Positions 8,250-15,958 of a stretch of DNA of 64,000 bases are shown one piece after another; the first letter of the stretch is position 1, and each line of letters begins with the position of its first letter. This stretch comes from Desmonostoc muscorum LEGE 12446 (GTDB lineage Bacteria > Cyanobacteriota > Cyanobacteriia > Cyanobacteriales > Nostocaceae), in contig NZ_JADEXS020000001.1 in assembly GCF_015207005.2 (NCBI RefSeq), positions 3,472,001-3,536,000 of the forward strand, written 5' to 3'. A program made the translations under genes and the position numbers. Under the pieces are notes generated by a model. That model ran no database searches. It had not been told where the DNA came from and saw only the letters and a program-made list of their open reading frames with translations.

Positions 8250-9499
8250 TCAAATAACTTTTGTTTTACTACAACAAATATCAATAAACCAATTACCTAA
8301 ATTTGGGAAAACTTCATGAGTAGAATCGGTTAGCCGCTCAATCTGTTTTTCAATTTGAGCCATAGCTTTTTTTGTAAGCTTGACCCCATTCTCATAAGTT
8401 TCGTGTACTAACTTAACGACTGGATGTTTCCCGTTCCATGTCATAGTGCTGGCAAAATTTAGAGCCGTTTCTAGTTCATCTAAAATGCTACCATTCCAGT
8501 GATTTTCTAGTACTGCCCACGTCCTTTCTATCGGATTATATTTACTATGATAGGGCGGATAGTAAGCTAAACGTATATTTACTTGATGTTTTTGCACAAA
8601 CTCTACTATACGTTTCATAAATTGAGTACGCCGTGAGCTATTCTGTGGCCCGTTATCTTGATTGAGAAGTAGGGTTTGAATATCAGAAAAACGATGCTTT
8701 TCTTCTAACCAAAAATCTTCTAGAATATCAACAATAAAATCGCTTGTAGCTTTCGATTCCGTAAAGTATAAAAATAGCTCATCAAGCTCTGGAAGAAAGA
8801 TACCATAAGGAGTTACAGTTGTCTTCGGATTATAATCATGGTCGTCAGCCTTCGCTCCATCCCTGCTTTTACCCCCTCGGTCAAATGAGCCGATCTTAAC
8901 ACGGGCTTTTCCGTCCATGCTTAGACGTAAAACACTCTTATCTTCTGAAGCATCTTTATTTACAATGTCTAATTGCTCAAAGATTGCATCAGTTTGTGGA
9001 ATTTTTTTTGAGGTTGAACTTTCTTTACCCTTCTGAGCTTGTAACCTAAATTATTTAATTTGACTCGAATTGTTTCTGATGTATGTAACTTTTCATCGCT
9101 GTAACCATACTTTTCGATTAATTGCTTTCTGACTTCGGCTGCACTGAGTCTAGTATATAGTCTTTGACTTTTAAAACTCGGATCTGTTTGACTATAAAAG
9201 TCAACTAAATTTTTTATATCTTCTAAAAGATTTGGTAGGTGTTCTTCTGCTTTATAACGTCCTTTGCCACTCATGTTATCAACACAAGTAATACCGCTTT
9301 TTAATTCTCTTGTCCCTTTCCGAATTGTGTCTCTATTCCATCCTAGTTCTGATTGTGCAAGCCTTTGCCCTCCTAAACCTAAGCCCTGAACTGTCTGTGC
9401 CATAAATTTACGCTTTTCAGCACCTTTTAATTGAGATGCAGTTTCAATCAACAACTTTTTAAGAGAATCAGTTAATACTATAGTCACCAGTTGCCACAC
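8250..9499 (-). CDS. ISAzo13-family transposase, split by a -1 frameshift
   Basis: Two frames together encode about 416 residues. The first (9499 down to 8969, GTG start) carries the N-terminal DNA-binding part, for example GLGLGGQRLAQSELGWNR. The second (down to 8250) has the DDE catalytic part: LSMDGKARVKIG (first Asp), LLLNQDNGPQNSSRR (second Asp) and YHSKYNPIERTWAVLE (Glu), all intact. They join in the -1 frame at eight consecutive A residues on the coding strand (9002-9009), giving an uninterrupted PQKKIPQTDAIFEQL. The total is a multiple of three after a single -1 shift. Programmed frameshifting or transcriptional slippage is likely, because nothing else in the gene is damaged. A recent inactivating deletion is the alternative. 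Confidence 0.85.
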
Positions 9500-9532
9500 T
9501 CAAAAACTCAATCATTATTCAAATTACTACAA

Positions 9533-9577
9533 AAGGGGGATGAAGGGGCTGCCGTCGGCAGCCCCTTCATCCCCCTT
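9533..9577. other. Perfect 21-bp hairpin at the right end of the IS
   Basis: A 21-bp perfect stem at 9533-9553 and 9557-9577 closes the 3-nt loop GTC. It lies upstream of the transposase start, between the gene and the inner inverted repeat. It may protect the transposase from outside transcription or take part in end recognition. Confidence 0.8.
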
Positions 9578-9670
9578 AAAAATGATTATCATTATTGCTA
9601 ATGGAATAGTTTATTTTCTGGAAGTCCCTTAACTTGATTTAAAAAGGGATTGCTCTGTGGAAATCAACCT

Positions 9671-10270
9671 ATGACTTTGCTCAACGTTGCCGAAATTTGT
9701 CCAGTTACTCGCACCCTTGGCCCTGGCCAACGCTTTGTAATCTGGGTACAAGGCTGCTGCTTTCGCTGTGAAAATTGCATTTCTCCAGATTGGATTCCCC
9801 AGCAGCAAGCCACATTAGTTGATCCTTTCAAACTTGCTGATTACATCCTCTCTGTACCTGGTATAGAGGGTTTAACTGTTTCTGGCGGAGAACCAATGCT
9901 GCAAGCAACTGCTTTATGTGAATTATTTATTTATCTTCGCCGACACCGTGACTTGTCTATCATTTGTTACAGTGGCTTTACTCTCAAGCAGCTACAAACC
10001 AAATCAGATCCAAATATCAATACAATTTTGACTCTCGTTGACGTTCTCATTGACGGACAGTATATCCCAGAACTAAATGACAACAAAGGTTGGCGAGGTT
10101 CTAGCAATCAAGTGGTACATTTTCTCACTTCCCGTCACTTGCATGAAGCCAGCTTATTTAGCGATCGCCAACGAGATGTAGAATTGCATCTGCGTAATGA
10201 GTCAGCCTTAATGGTAGGTGTTCCACCCCAAGATTTCTCTAGCAAATTTAAATTAGCTGTTGATTTTTGA
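9671..10270 (+). CDS. Radical-SAM activase-like protein (NrdG type, 4Fe-4S)
   Basis: About 199 residues from ATG 9671. A TTG at 9650 would add seven residues. The motif CxxxCxxC (CCFRCENC, about residues 28-35 after WVQG) binds a 4Fe-4S cluster and S-adenosylmethionine. VSGGEPMLQ is the conserved GGEP segment. The pattern fits small activating enzymes such as the anaerobic ribonucleotide reductase activase NrdG, which form a glycyl radical on a partner. No glycyl radical enzyme lies in this window, so the partner is unknown. The upstream IS (ending 9628) leaves only about 40 bp before the start and no clear ribosome site, so the natural 5' region may have been altered. Confidence 0.8.
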   Translation: MTLLNVAEICPVTRTLGPGQRFVIWVQGCCFRCENCISPDWIPQQQATLVDPFKLADYILSVPGIEGLTVSGGEPMLQATALCELFIYLRRHRDLSIICYSGFTLKQLQTKSDPNINTILTLVDVLIDGQYIPELNDNKGWRGSSNQVVHFLTSRHLHEASLFSDRQRDVELHLRNESALMVGVPPQDFSSKFKLAVDF

Positions 10271-10289
10271 ACAGCAGAAAAGTCTCTCT

Positions 10290-10955
10290 ATGCAATTTGC
10301 TCCCCTGTTCCCAATTTTCTACCGCATTCTCCAGCCGAGTTTTCCCAATTGCCTTTGGGTTGGAAATCCCCATTCTCAAGCGATCGCCCTGACATTCGAT
10401 GATGGGCCTCATCCGCAATATACACCGGAAGTTTTGGCAGTTTTAGACCACTACAAAATTACAGCGAGTTTTTTTTGGTTGGGTGCTTGCGTCAACCGTT
10501 CACCAGCCATTGCCAAAGGTGTGAGCGATCGCGGACACTGGATCGGATTACATGGTTACGATCATCGCTCTTTTCCCATGCTTTCCCCAAAAGACCTGAA
10601 AGAGAGTTTAGAAAAAACCCAAGCTGCCATCTACAATGCTTGCAATCTGCAACCCGAACAAGTGCGGGATGTCCGCCCCCCCAATGGTTTATTTACACCT
10701 GGTACTTTAAAATTATTTTCTCAGTGGAATTACCGCCCAGTGATGTGGAGTGTTGTACCAGAAGATTGGGTGCGACCAGGCGTCACCACCGTAGTACAAC
10801 GAGTTATGCAGCAAGTCAAAAATGGTTCGCTGATTGTCTTACATGATGGTGCTTGTGGTGGACAAGATGTTGCTGCCACAATCAAAATTCTCATTCCCAA
10901 ACTGCTACAACAAGGCTATAAGTTTGTAACTGTCGATCGTTTATGGCAACGATGA
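10290..10955 (+). CDS. Polysaccharide deacetylase (NodB homology domain)
   Basis: About 221 residues from ATG 10290, 19 bp after the preceding stop. An in-frame TTG at 10260 would overlap that gene and is less likely. The NodB fold shows TFDDGPHP at about 35-42 (catalytic Asp and metal Asp), HGYDH at about 88-92 (two metal histidines), RPPNG and a final LHDG. All metal ligands are present, so it is probably an active metal-dependent N-deacetylase of a cell-wall or capsular polysaccharide. There is no obvious signal peptide, which is unusual for a surface enzyme. The close spacing suggests cotranscription with the activase-like gene, but a functional link is not evident. Confidence 0.9.
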   Translation: MQFAPLFPIFYRILQPSFPNCLWVGNPHSQAIALTFDDGPHPQYTPEVLAVLDHYKITASFFWLGACVNRSPAIAKGVSDRGHWIGLHGYDHRSFPMLSPKDLKESLEKTQAAIYNACNLQPEQVRDVRPPNGLFTPGTLKLFSQWNYRPVMWSVVPEDWVRPGVTTVVQRVMQQVKNGSLIVLHDGACGGQDVAATIKILIPKLLQQGYKFVTVDRLWQR

Positions 10956-11104
10956 AATTTAATACGCTTCTCGTCTTTATTAAGCAACAACCTCAATAAA
11001 CGACTGCCCGAATTCAACAAATTTGTTTTGAGTGAACACAGAAGCGATCACTTTTAGATTCCCCCTAACCCCCCTTAAAAAGGCTACCGTGTATACACAA
11101 GTTG

Positions 11105-11133
11105 GTAAGGGCACGGCAGTGCCGTGCCCCTAC
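11105..11133. repeat. Dispersed intergenic palindrome
   Basis: A near-perfect 29-bp palindrome centred on GGCAGTGCC, ending in CCCCTAC. Same family as 4551, 11229, 14757, 17063 and 20724. Confidence 0.75.
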
Positions 11134-11228
11134 GAGAAATCTATCTGTATCAAGGTTTTCGTGAAATCGTATTACGCATTCACAGGAAATACCAAACATG
11201 GATAATTAATTCAAAAACCACGTTTTTC

Positions 11229-11254
11229 GTAGGGGCACAGCACTGCTGTGCCCT
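11229..11254. repeat. Dispersed intergenic palindrome
   Basis: GTAGGGGCACAGCA pairs with TGCTGTGCCC. The last bases of the outer arm have degenerated. Same family as the palindrome 100 bp to the left. Confidence 0.7.
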
Positions 11255-11325
11255 TTATTGAAGACTCATAATGAGAATTTATTAGGTCTAGAAGGCTTAC
11301 ATCTTTTGCTTAATTTGGCAAATCT

Positions 11326-11757
11326 TTATCTGCGATTACGACATTGCAGTGGATAGCGGTTACCCCGCCATGTCGTCCAACCATCTGCGATTCTAGTATG
11401 ACTGTTGTATTTGAGATACCAATTATCTTGTTCCGCACCTAAATAACGAATACCCAAATCCTGTCTTTGTGTGCTGGAAAAACGTTTTCCTAGAGGAACC
11501 CATGCACTACCGTTATCACTAAACCGCCCGACGAGACGGACACCAGAAGTAGTAGAGCAAATATTACCAATACAACTAGTTTGTGAGTCATCGACTACTT
11601 TCCACTGCATTTGGGCTGGTCTACCGTCAATATTACAGTCCCAAAGACCAAAGAACCACTCACCAGCAACCTGACTGGCTTTAGCATGACTAGATGCCAA
11701 TACCAAACTTGCAGGAACAATTGCCAAGCCCAAAAGCCATTTTGTGATGTTTTTCAT
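11326..11757 (-). CDS. Small secreted protein, DUF6006-like
   Basis: A 143-residue protein with a signal peptide (MKNITKWLLGLAIVPASLVLASSHAKA, cleavage likely after AKA). The mature part is about 116 residues and rich in tryptophan and glycine: EWFFGLWDCNIDG near 33-45, WTTWRGNRYPLQC at the end. Four cysteines (in DCN, SCIGNIC and LQC) could form two disulfides in the periplasm. The pattern recalls the cyanobacterial DUF6006 family; I am recalling this rather than matching a profile, so the name is tentative. The gene stands alone between the deacetylase and the sugar kinase. Role unknown. Confidence 0.7.
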   Translation of the reverse strand: MKNITKWLLGLAIVPASLVLASSHAKASQVAGEWFFGLWDCNIDGRPAQMQWKVVDDSQTSCIGNICSTTSGVRLVGRFSDNGSAWVPLGKRFSSTQRQDLGIRYLGAEQDNWYLKYNSHTRIADGWTTWRGNRYPLQCRNRR

Positions 11758-11881
11758 AATGCTTTACCAATACCTTAAGGTAATCTGTACTTTGTATTCA
11801 CTTATATGTATTGACATTGCTATTTATGCAGATCATCAAAGCATGGAGATTTAAAATTTCCAGAGAAGATATTTTCTAGTT

Positions 11882-11913
11882 GGGAATATCAGCCTTTGGT
11901 AGCTGATATTCCC
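11882..11913 (-). terminator. Perfect 12-bp hairpin after the sugar kinase gene
   Basis: GGGAATATCAGC (11882-11893) pairs fully with GCTGATATTCCC (11902-11913) around an 8-nt loop. It begins 17 bases beyond the stop of the minus-strand kinase gene. There is no strong T run on that strand, so it may serve as an RNA-stabilising 3' hairpin as much as a terminator. Confidence 0.6.
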
Positions 11914-11930
11914 GCTAGTTGTGCTAATTC

Positions 11931-12908
11931 CTAAAGTTGATGTGTGGCTAAAAAAGCTTCGACTTCGGCCGCTGTAGGTTGAGAGGCGATCGCACCTGCT
12001 TTAATCGTAGTCAATGCCCCAACAGCACTGGCATAGGTGACAATGCGTTTTGCCGTTTCTGCATCCCGCAAACTGTGGATGCCATTCTGACTTAACTGGT
12101 GGATAAATCCTGCCAAAAAGCTGTCCCCTGCACCAGTTGTATCAACTACAGGGATGGAAAAGGAGGGTAATTTGCCTTCGTTTTCACCTAAACAATAAGT
12201 GCAACCATTTTCTCCATCTGTGACGAGTACTCCCTCAATAGAACCCAGACGGTAAGTTATTGCTCCCGGATCTGCGGTTTCAAATAGCCATTCAGCTTCT
12301 TCTTTGGAGAGTTTGAGGAAATCGACTTTATTAAATAATTCTGGAATTTTTTGATGAGCAATGTTTGGATCGTCCCAAAATACAGGACGCCAGTTGACAT
12401 CCAGCACAATTTTCAGGTCGTATTGTTCTGCTAGTTGTAGGGCGCGGTAAACTGCCTGTTCACTTTCAGGATAGGCTAATTCCAAGGTGCCCAAAACCAG
12501 AAAATCTGCTTCTTGAAACAGCGAATCTGGCAATTGTTTGGCTTGTAGGCGAGTATCGGCAAATTCAGAGGTGTCATACTGACCAAATCCAGCAAAAGTG
12601 CGATCGCCAGCCAGATCCCGTGTCACATAAACTTGCCGCGTTGGTGCTGTGGGATGGCGTTGCACCCCTGTTGTATCTACACCCACATTTTCTAATAGCT
12701 TCACCACTGCATTTCCTGGTTCATCTTCGCCAACAGCTCCAATAAAACCGCTTGGCGTCCCCAGCTTGACTAAAGCACAGGCTACATTAGCTGGTGCCCC
12801 TCCTGGGTAGGGAGTCCAGGATTTCACTTCTTCCAGCTTTAGCCCCAATTGATCGGCTAAACAATCAAACAAAATTTCACCAAGGCACAAAACACGGGGA
12901 TTGCTCAT
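11931..12908 (-). CDS. PfkB-family sugar kinase, probably fructokinase
   Basis: A 325-residue cytosolic kinase that should transfer phosphate from ATP to a sugar. PfkB signature 1 is present (YPGGAPANVACALVKLG, about 34-50). Signature 2 is DTTGAGDSFLAGF near residue 255-267, with the catalytic Asp at about 262. The N-terminal LGEILFDCLADQLG and the sugar-binding residues around the first glycine-rich motif resemble fructokinases, the usual annotation of this cyanobacterial gene. Fructose as substrate is an inference, since ribokinase-like enzymes are hard to separate by eye. The gene stands alone with a strong hairpin after its stop. Confidence 0.88.
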   Translation of the reverse strand: MSNPRVLCLGEILFDCLADQLGLKLEEVKSWTPYPGGAPANVACALVKLGTPSGFIGAVGEDEPGNAVVKLLENVGVDTTGVQRHPTAPTRQVYVTRDLAGDRTFAGFGQYDTSEFADTRLQAKQLPDSLFQEADFLVLGTLELAYPESEQAVYRALQLAEQYDLKIVLDVNWRPVFWDDPNIAHQKIPELFNKVDFLKLSKEEAEWLFETADPGAITYRLGSIEGVLVTDGENGCTYCLGENEGKLPSFSIPVVDTTGAGDSFLAGFIHQLSQNGIHSLRDAETAKRIVTYASAVGALTTIKAGAIASQPTAAEVEAFLATHQL

Positions 12909-13270
12909 TTCATTTTAGATTTTAGGTTTCGATTTTGGATTACGAATTTCCAGTATAAAATCTACAATAATTGTTGCTAATCTGTCGCCAGTCCTTCATA
13001 GAATTAAATAGCAATTTTTACTACTCCAATAACATGTATCTGCCCCTAAAACACACATTATTTTCTCAGTAATTTAACCATAATCAAACCTCTAAATATG
13101 CTATATTTTTTACATATGAAACTTGTTGGTGAAATTCCTGGCAACTTGAAATCGAAAGAAAATATTGACAATCGTATTCCTGCTAACACTTGAAACCCTA
13201 CCAACAAAAGAATCTTCTAGAATTAGAAAGAGCGATTGAGTACATATACCAAGGGAGGATAGAGATAGTC
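12909..13270. other. Intergenic region between divergent genes
   Basis: About 360 AT-rich bases between the sugar kinase and the LuxR-type gene, with repeats of the ATTTTAGATTTT kind near 12912. It must hold both promoters, but I cannot place them. GGGAGGA at 13254-13260 is a possible ribosome site for the ATG at 13271, though the spacing is long. Confidence 0.5.
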
Positions 13271-13534
13271 ATGGCTGGTGGCAAGTCTGAGACACCTGTT
13301 AGTCTGTCAGACAGAGAGCTGCAAATTATCGACTTAGTGGCCGCTGGCTTAACTAACCAAGAGATTGCAGTTAAACTGGAAATTAGCAAGCGTACAGTTG
13401 ATAACCATATCAGTAACATTCTCACCAAAACCGAGACAGAAAATCGAGTAGCCCTTGTCCGCTGGGCTTTACAGTGGGGCAAAGTCTGCTTGAATGATGT
13501 CAATTGCTGTACTCTACCCAACCAGGTCGAATAA
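13271..13534 (+). CDS. Minimal LuxR/NarL-type transcriptional regulator
   Basis: About 87 residues from ATG 13271. A TTG at 13190 gives 114 residues, and an in-frame stop lies two codons before that. Nearly the whole protein is a LuxR C-terminal helix-turn-helix: LSDRELQIIDLVAAGLTNQEIAVKLEISKRTVDNHISNILTK, at about residues 12-53 of the shorter form. There is no receiver domain, so it resembles the stand-alone GerE type. Two cysteines near the end (C in KVCLND and in VNCCTL) might sense redox state, but that is speculative. It probably binds promoter DNA as a dimer. Targets are unknown. Confidence 0.82.
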   Translation: MAGGKSETPVSLSDRELQIIDLVAAGLTNQEIAVKLEISKRTVDNHISNILTKTETENRVALVRWALQWGKVCLNDVNCCTLPNQVE

Positions 13535-13947
13535 ACATTAACTTGTAGTAGCACGATTGATCTGGTGTAGTATGCTGATAAGCCAATGTTGAGCTTTACT
13601 GATTATTCCTCTCCTCACACATAAGTTTTCAGTGTGAACACTCTACCAAAAGTTCCGAGTTCCGGACTCAGCAGGAGTTTATGTTAATGTAGCCAGCTGA
13701 CCCTCCGGACTCGGAAACTATAAAGATCGGAATTCCTTAATATCAGGGACTGGGGACTGGGGATTGGGGACTGGGAAATAGGAAATAAATATTTAGGAAT
13801 ACTTTCCCAATACCCAATACCCAATCCCCAATACCCAATACCCAATCCCCAATCCCCAATAACAAAAATTAGCAACAATTCAATGGTGCAAGCGCTACAT
13901 TTGAAAGAAATCTATGTTGCTCCATCGGCTTGGAGAGCAGTGTTCCC
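13535..13947. other. Intergenic region with a long hairpin and tandem repeats
   Basis: About 410 bases. It holds an imperfect 16-bp stem (13651-13666 with 13704-13719) and, at about 13745-13860, runs of a heptamer-like repeat (GGGGACT / CAATACC) typical of Nostoc. No gene is evident. Confidence 0.6.
13651..13719. other. Imperfect 16-bp hairpin, possible RNA element
   Basis: AGTTCCGAGTTCCGGA (13651-13666) is nearly the reverse complement of TCCGGACTCGGAAACT (13704-13719), enclosing 37 nt. It lies about 230 bases before the DUF6391 gene and could be a terminator for the LuxR-type gene, a leader structure or a relict mobile end. I found no match to a riboswitch I know. Confidence 0.45.
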
Positions 13948-14649
13948 ATGAATACTTCTGCTTCTTTTCAAGGTGGCTCGTTTCCCTTGGAATTTTTTAA
14001 CTTTGATTGGACGACACCTCTTTCGGGGAAAGTTCCAACTTCAGAATCCCAACCCTCAGAGTTTCCGTATTCCACACAGGATGCTGACTTACTTAGGCAG
14101 CTATCGTTCATTCCAGGGTTGAAAGAAATTTTGATGCTGCGGCAGGTTCACGCCCTAGAACATGCCACTGTTTGGGTTCTGAGCGAATCAAATAGTGCAT
14201 ACCACACCACAGCAGAACCCAATAAAGTTCAACTAGATAACGAACTATTAGGTGGGTTGTCTACGGAGCAGGGATTCTACCTCTACGGTGAAGTTAATAT
14301 CAGTGATTTGCGGCGTGCAGTCACACTTGCCCGACATCGCCTCACCAGTGGAGAATGGGATTTGGCCGTACATCCCCGTTGTGGCACAAATTTATCAGTA
14401 GCAATGCTCTTAACTGCTGGACTAGCTGTAGGTGTGCATCTGTTGCTACCATTCCGACCAATCGAGCAACTTATAGGTTTGGGGTTAGCCGCAACGACAG
14501 CCGCTGAAATCGCACCTGATTTAGGTTCCATAGCACAGCGTTACTTAACAACTGCCATTCCTTTTAACCTAGCAATTGAAAACATTATCCGTACACGTGA
14601 CCTTTGGGGACGTGAAGCGCATTTTGTGAGGGTAAACTGGCAAGAATAA
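13948..14649 (+). CDS. DUF6391-like protein with two hydrophobic segments
   Basis: About 233 residues from ATG 13948. An in-frame TTG at 13930 is a weaker start. The segment MLRQVHALEHATVWVL (about residues 66-81) carries HALEH, a pattern recalling zinc-binding HExxH-like motifs and known from the cyanobacterial DUF6391 family. AVHPRCGTNLSVAMLLTAGLAVGVHLLLPF (about 144-173) starts a pair of hydrophobic stretches, probably membrane segments. The N-terminal 45 residues are low-complexity and variable. A metalloenzyme role is only a suggestion from the motif. The family name is recalled, not searched. Confidence 0.7.
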   Translation: MNTSASFQGGSFPLEFFNFDWTTPLSGKVPTSESQPSEFPYSTQDADLLRQLSFIPGLKEILMLRQVHALEHATVWVLSESNSAYHTTAEPNKVQLDNELLGGLSTEQGFYLYGEVNISDLRRAVTLARHRLTSGEWDLAVHPRCGTNLSVAMLLTAGLAVGVHLLLPFRPIEQLIGLGLAATTAAEIAPDLGSIAQRYLTTAIPFNLAIENIIRTRDLWGREAHFVRVNWQE

Positions 14650-14756
14650 AGGGAGTGGGGAGTAGGGAGTGGGGAATAGGGCATGGGGCATTGGACAGTG
14701 AACAGTAAACAGTGGACAGTTACAGCGTTTTTCATCTATTTGAACCACAATCCTCG

Positions 14757-14784
14757 GTAGGGGCGCACAGCTGTGCGCCCCTAC
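14757..14784. repeat. Perfect 28-bp palindrome
   Basis: GTAGGGGCGCACAG is followed by its exact reverse complement, CTGTGCGCCCCTAC. An identical 28-bp copy lies at 17063-17090. Both follow stop codons in intergenic space. Confidence 0.85.
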
Positions 14785-14909
14785 AACATGGTCTATTTAC
14801 CTGAAAATTGCTGTAATTGATAACTGATAACTGTCAACTCCCCATCTCCCTCATCCCTCTCATTTACCCCCACTCCCCACCCCCCACTCCCCACTCCCCT
14901 AAAAAAATT

Positions 14910-15911
14910 ATGAGAAAACTTTACTTCTTACTTCCTGGTACAGATGGCAAATTTGCCTGCGGTGGTCTTTGGGCCGAGTTAAAAACAGTTAATCTCGTTC
15001 AGCAGCTTTGTAATGCTGATGTTGTAACTTATCGTCAGCGGGAAAAAGGTAAGCAATTCATTGATGATTTGCTGCAAGAAAAAAATCTCAATGATGTCAT
15101 TTTTGTGATTAATTGGGGATTTGATGTCGCTCAACTTGTCCCTAAGCTGAAGCAATACAATGTTGTTTACCATGCACATAGCCCAGGTTATCCGTTTAGC
15201 CTGCCTGCAAGTATTCCAATTGTTACTGTTAGTCGCTATACAATGGGATATTGGGGAGAAAAATCACCAAATTCTTTGATTTATTATTTGCCCAATCAAA
15301 TTTCTGATGAGTTTAAAAATTTAGGTCTGGAACGAGATATTGATGTTTTGGTTCAGGCTCGGAAATCTTCTGAATATTTAATTAAAGAGTTGATTCCAGC
15401 ATTACAAAAACGTTGTAAAGTATTCGTTGTTGATTCTTATGTAGAGGATTTGCCTGGACTATTTAACCGGGCTAAGGTTTACCTCTATGATTCCGCTGAA
15501 TACTGGGCACAACAGGGTGTTAGTGAAGGATTTGGTCTGCAACCAATGGAAGCTCTTGCCTGTGGATGTCAAGTATTTTCTAGTGTCAATGGTGGATTGT
15601 CCGATTACTTAGATCCTGGCTTTAACTGCTATAAAATTGCTGGATATTCACAAGAATATGATGTGCAACGTATTCTCAAGGTGCTTGAGTCTCCAGTAGG
15701 GTTAAGTTTGGATGAAGATTTCTTTGCTGAATATCGAACTGAAAATATTATTAAGCGGTTAAAAGTGATTTTGGATGAATTAAATGAATTTTTTGACCAC
15801 AAAATCCAGCAGCCATCTAATATTAAGAGTTTGACGAAAATACGTATGGCTAAGTTATTTGTGCAGAGGATATATGGTAAGCTGAGAACAAAATATTTCA
15901 AGTTGAAATAA
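14910..15911 (+). CDS. Glycosyltransferase, GT4-like
   Basis: About 333 residues from ATG 14910 (MRKLYFLLPGTDGKF). The 31 codons upstream are short-tandem-repeat DNA and not part of the gene. The C-terminal half has the GT-B retaining signature EGFGLQPMEALACG, the E-x7-E motif, at about residues 209-222, after a helix carrying a tyrosine and tryptophan (EYWAQQGVS). It should transfer a sugar from a nucleotide-sugar donor. The next gene, 47 bp downstream, makes dTDP-4-keto-6-deoxyglucose, which suggests a deoxysugar-containing surface polysaccharide or glycolipid. The donor and acceptor are not known. Confidence 0.85.
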   Translation: MRKLYFLLPGTDGKFACGGLWAELKTVNLVQQLCNADVVTYRQREKGKQFIDDLLQEKNLNDVIFVINWGFDVAQLVPKLKQYNVVYHAHSPGYPFSLPASIPIVTVSRYTMGYWGEKSPNSLIYYLPNQISDEFKNLGLERDIDVLVQARKSSEYLIKELIPALQKRCKVFVVDSYVEDLPGLFNRAKVYLYDSAEYWAQQGVSEGFGLQPMEALACGCQVFSSVNGGLSDYLDPGFNCYKIAGYSQEYDVQRILKVLESPVGLSLDEDFFAEYRTENIIKRLKVILDELNEFFDHKIQQPSNIKSLTKIRMAKLFVQRIYGKLRTKYFKLK

Positions 15912-15958
15912 ACTAACCGCAGAGGCGCACAGATCGCAGAGAGAAGAGAGGAAATTGG

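Larger units (their letters stand above)
8031..9628 (-). mobile_element. Complete insertion sequence, ISAzo13-like, about 1.6 kb
   Basis: Both ends carry the inverted repeat GGGACTTCCA followed by AT-rich similarity to TATTCC (8031-8063; right end 9603-9628). TTA flanks both sides directly (8028-8030 and 9629-9631), a 3-bp target duplication. A second, inner inverted repeat, ATGATAATCATTTT(T)AAGGGGG, lies at about 8087-8107 and 9573-9593. Each end then has a long perfect hairpin (8110-8148 and 9533-9577). The one gene is a frameshifted transposase. The right end lies about 40 bp from the ATG of the next gene, so the IS may have displaced that gene's promoter. Confidence 0.88.
10956..11325. 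other. Intergenic region with two palindromes
   Basis: About 370 bases between convergent genes. It contains two members of the dispersed palindrome family: GTAAGGGCACGGCAG at 11105-11119, continuing to 11133, and GTAGGGGCACAGCAC at 11229-11243, continuing to about 11254. I see no gene here. The palindromes could act as 3'-end hairpins. Confidence 0.65.

Noticed and set aside
8031..9628. Reading the transposase as two independent genes
   Set aside because: The DDE part has no convincing start of its own, and the first part ends in unrelated residues right after the A run. A single -1 shift gives one continuous family-like protein.
13608..13625. CTCCTCACAC motif resembling the core of the cyanobacterial small RNA Yfr1
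   Set aside because: It matches ten of eleven bases of the core motif I recall, but I do not see the flanking 5' hairpin and a 3' T-run terminator at the expected distances. The usual neighbouring genes are also missing.
13740..13860. Tandem repeats that could suggest a CRISPR array
   Set aside because: The units are 7-9 bases, contiguous and without unique spacers. They are the usual Nostoc short tandem repeats. No cas gene is present.
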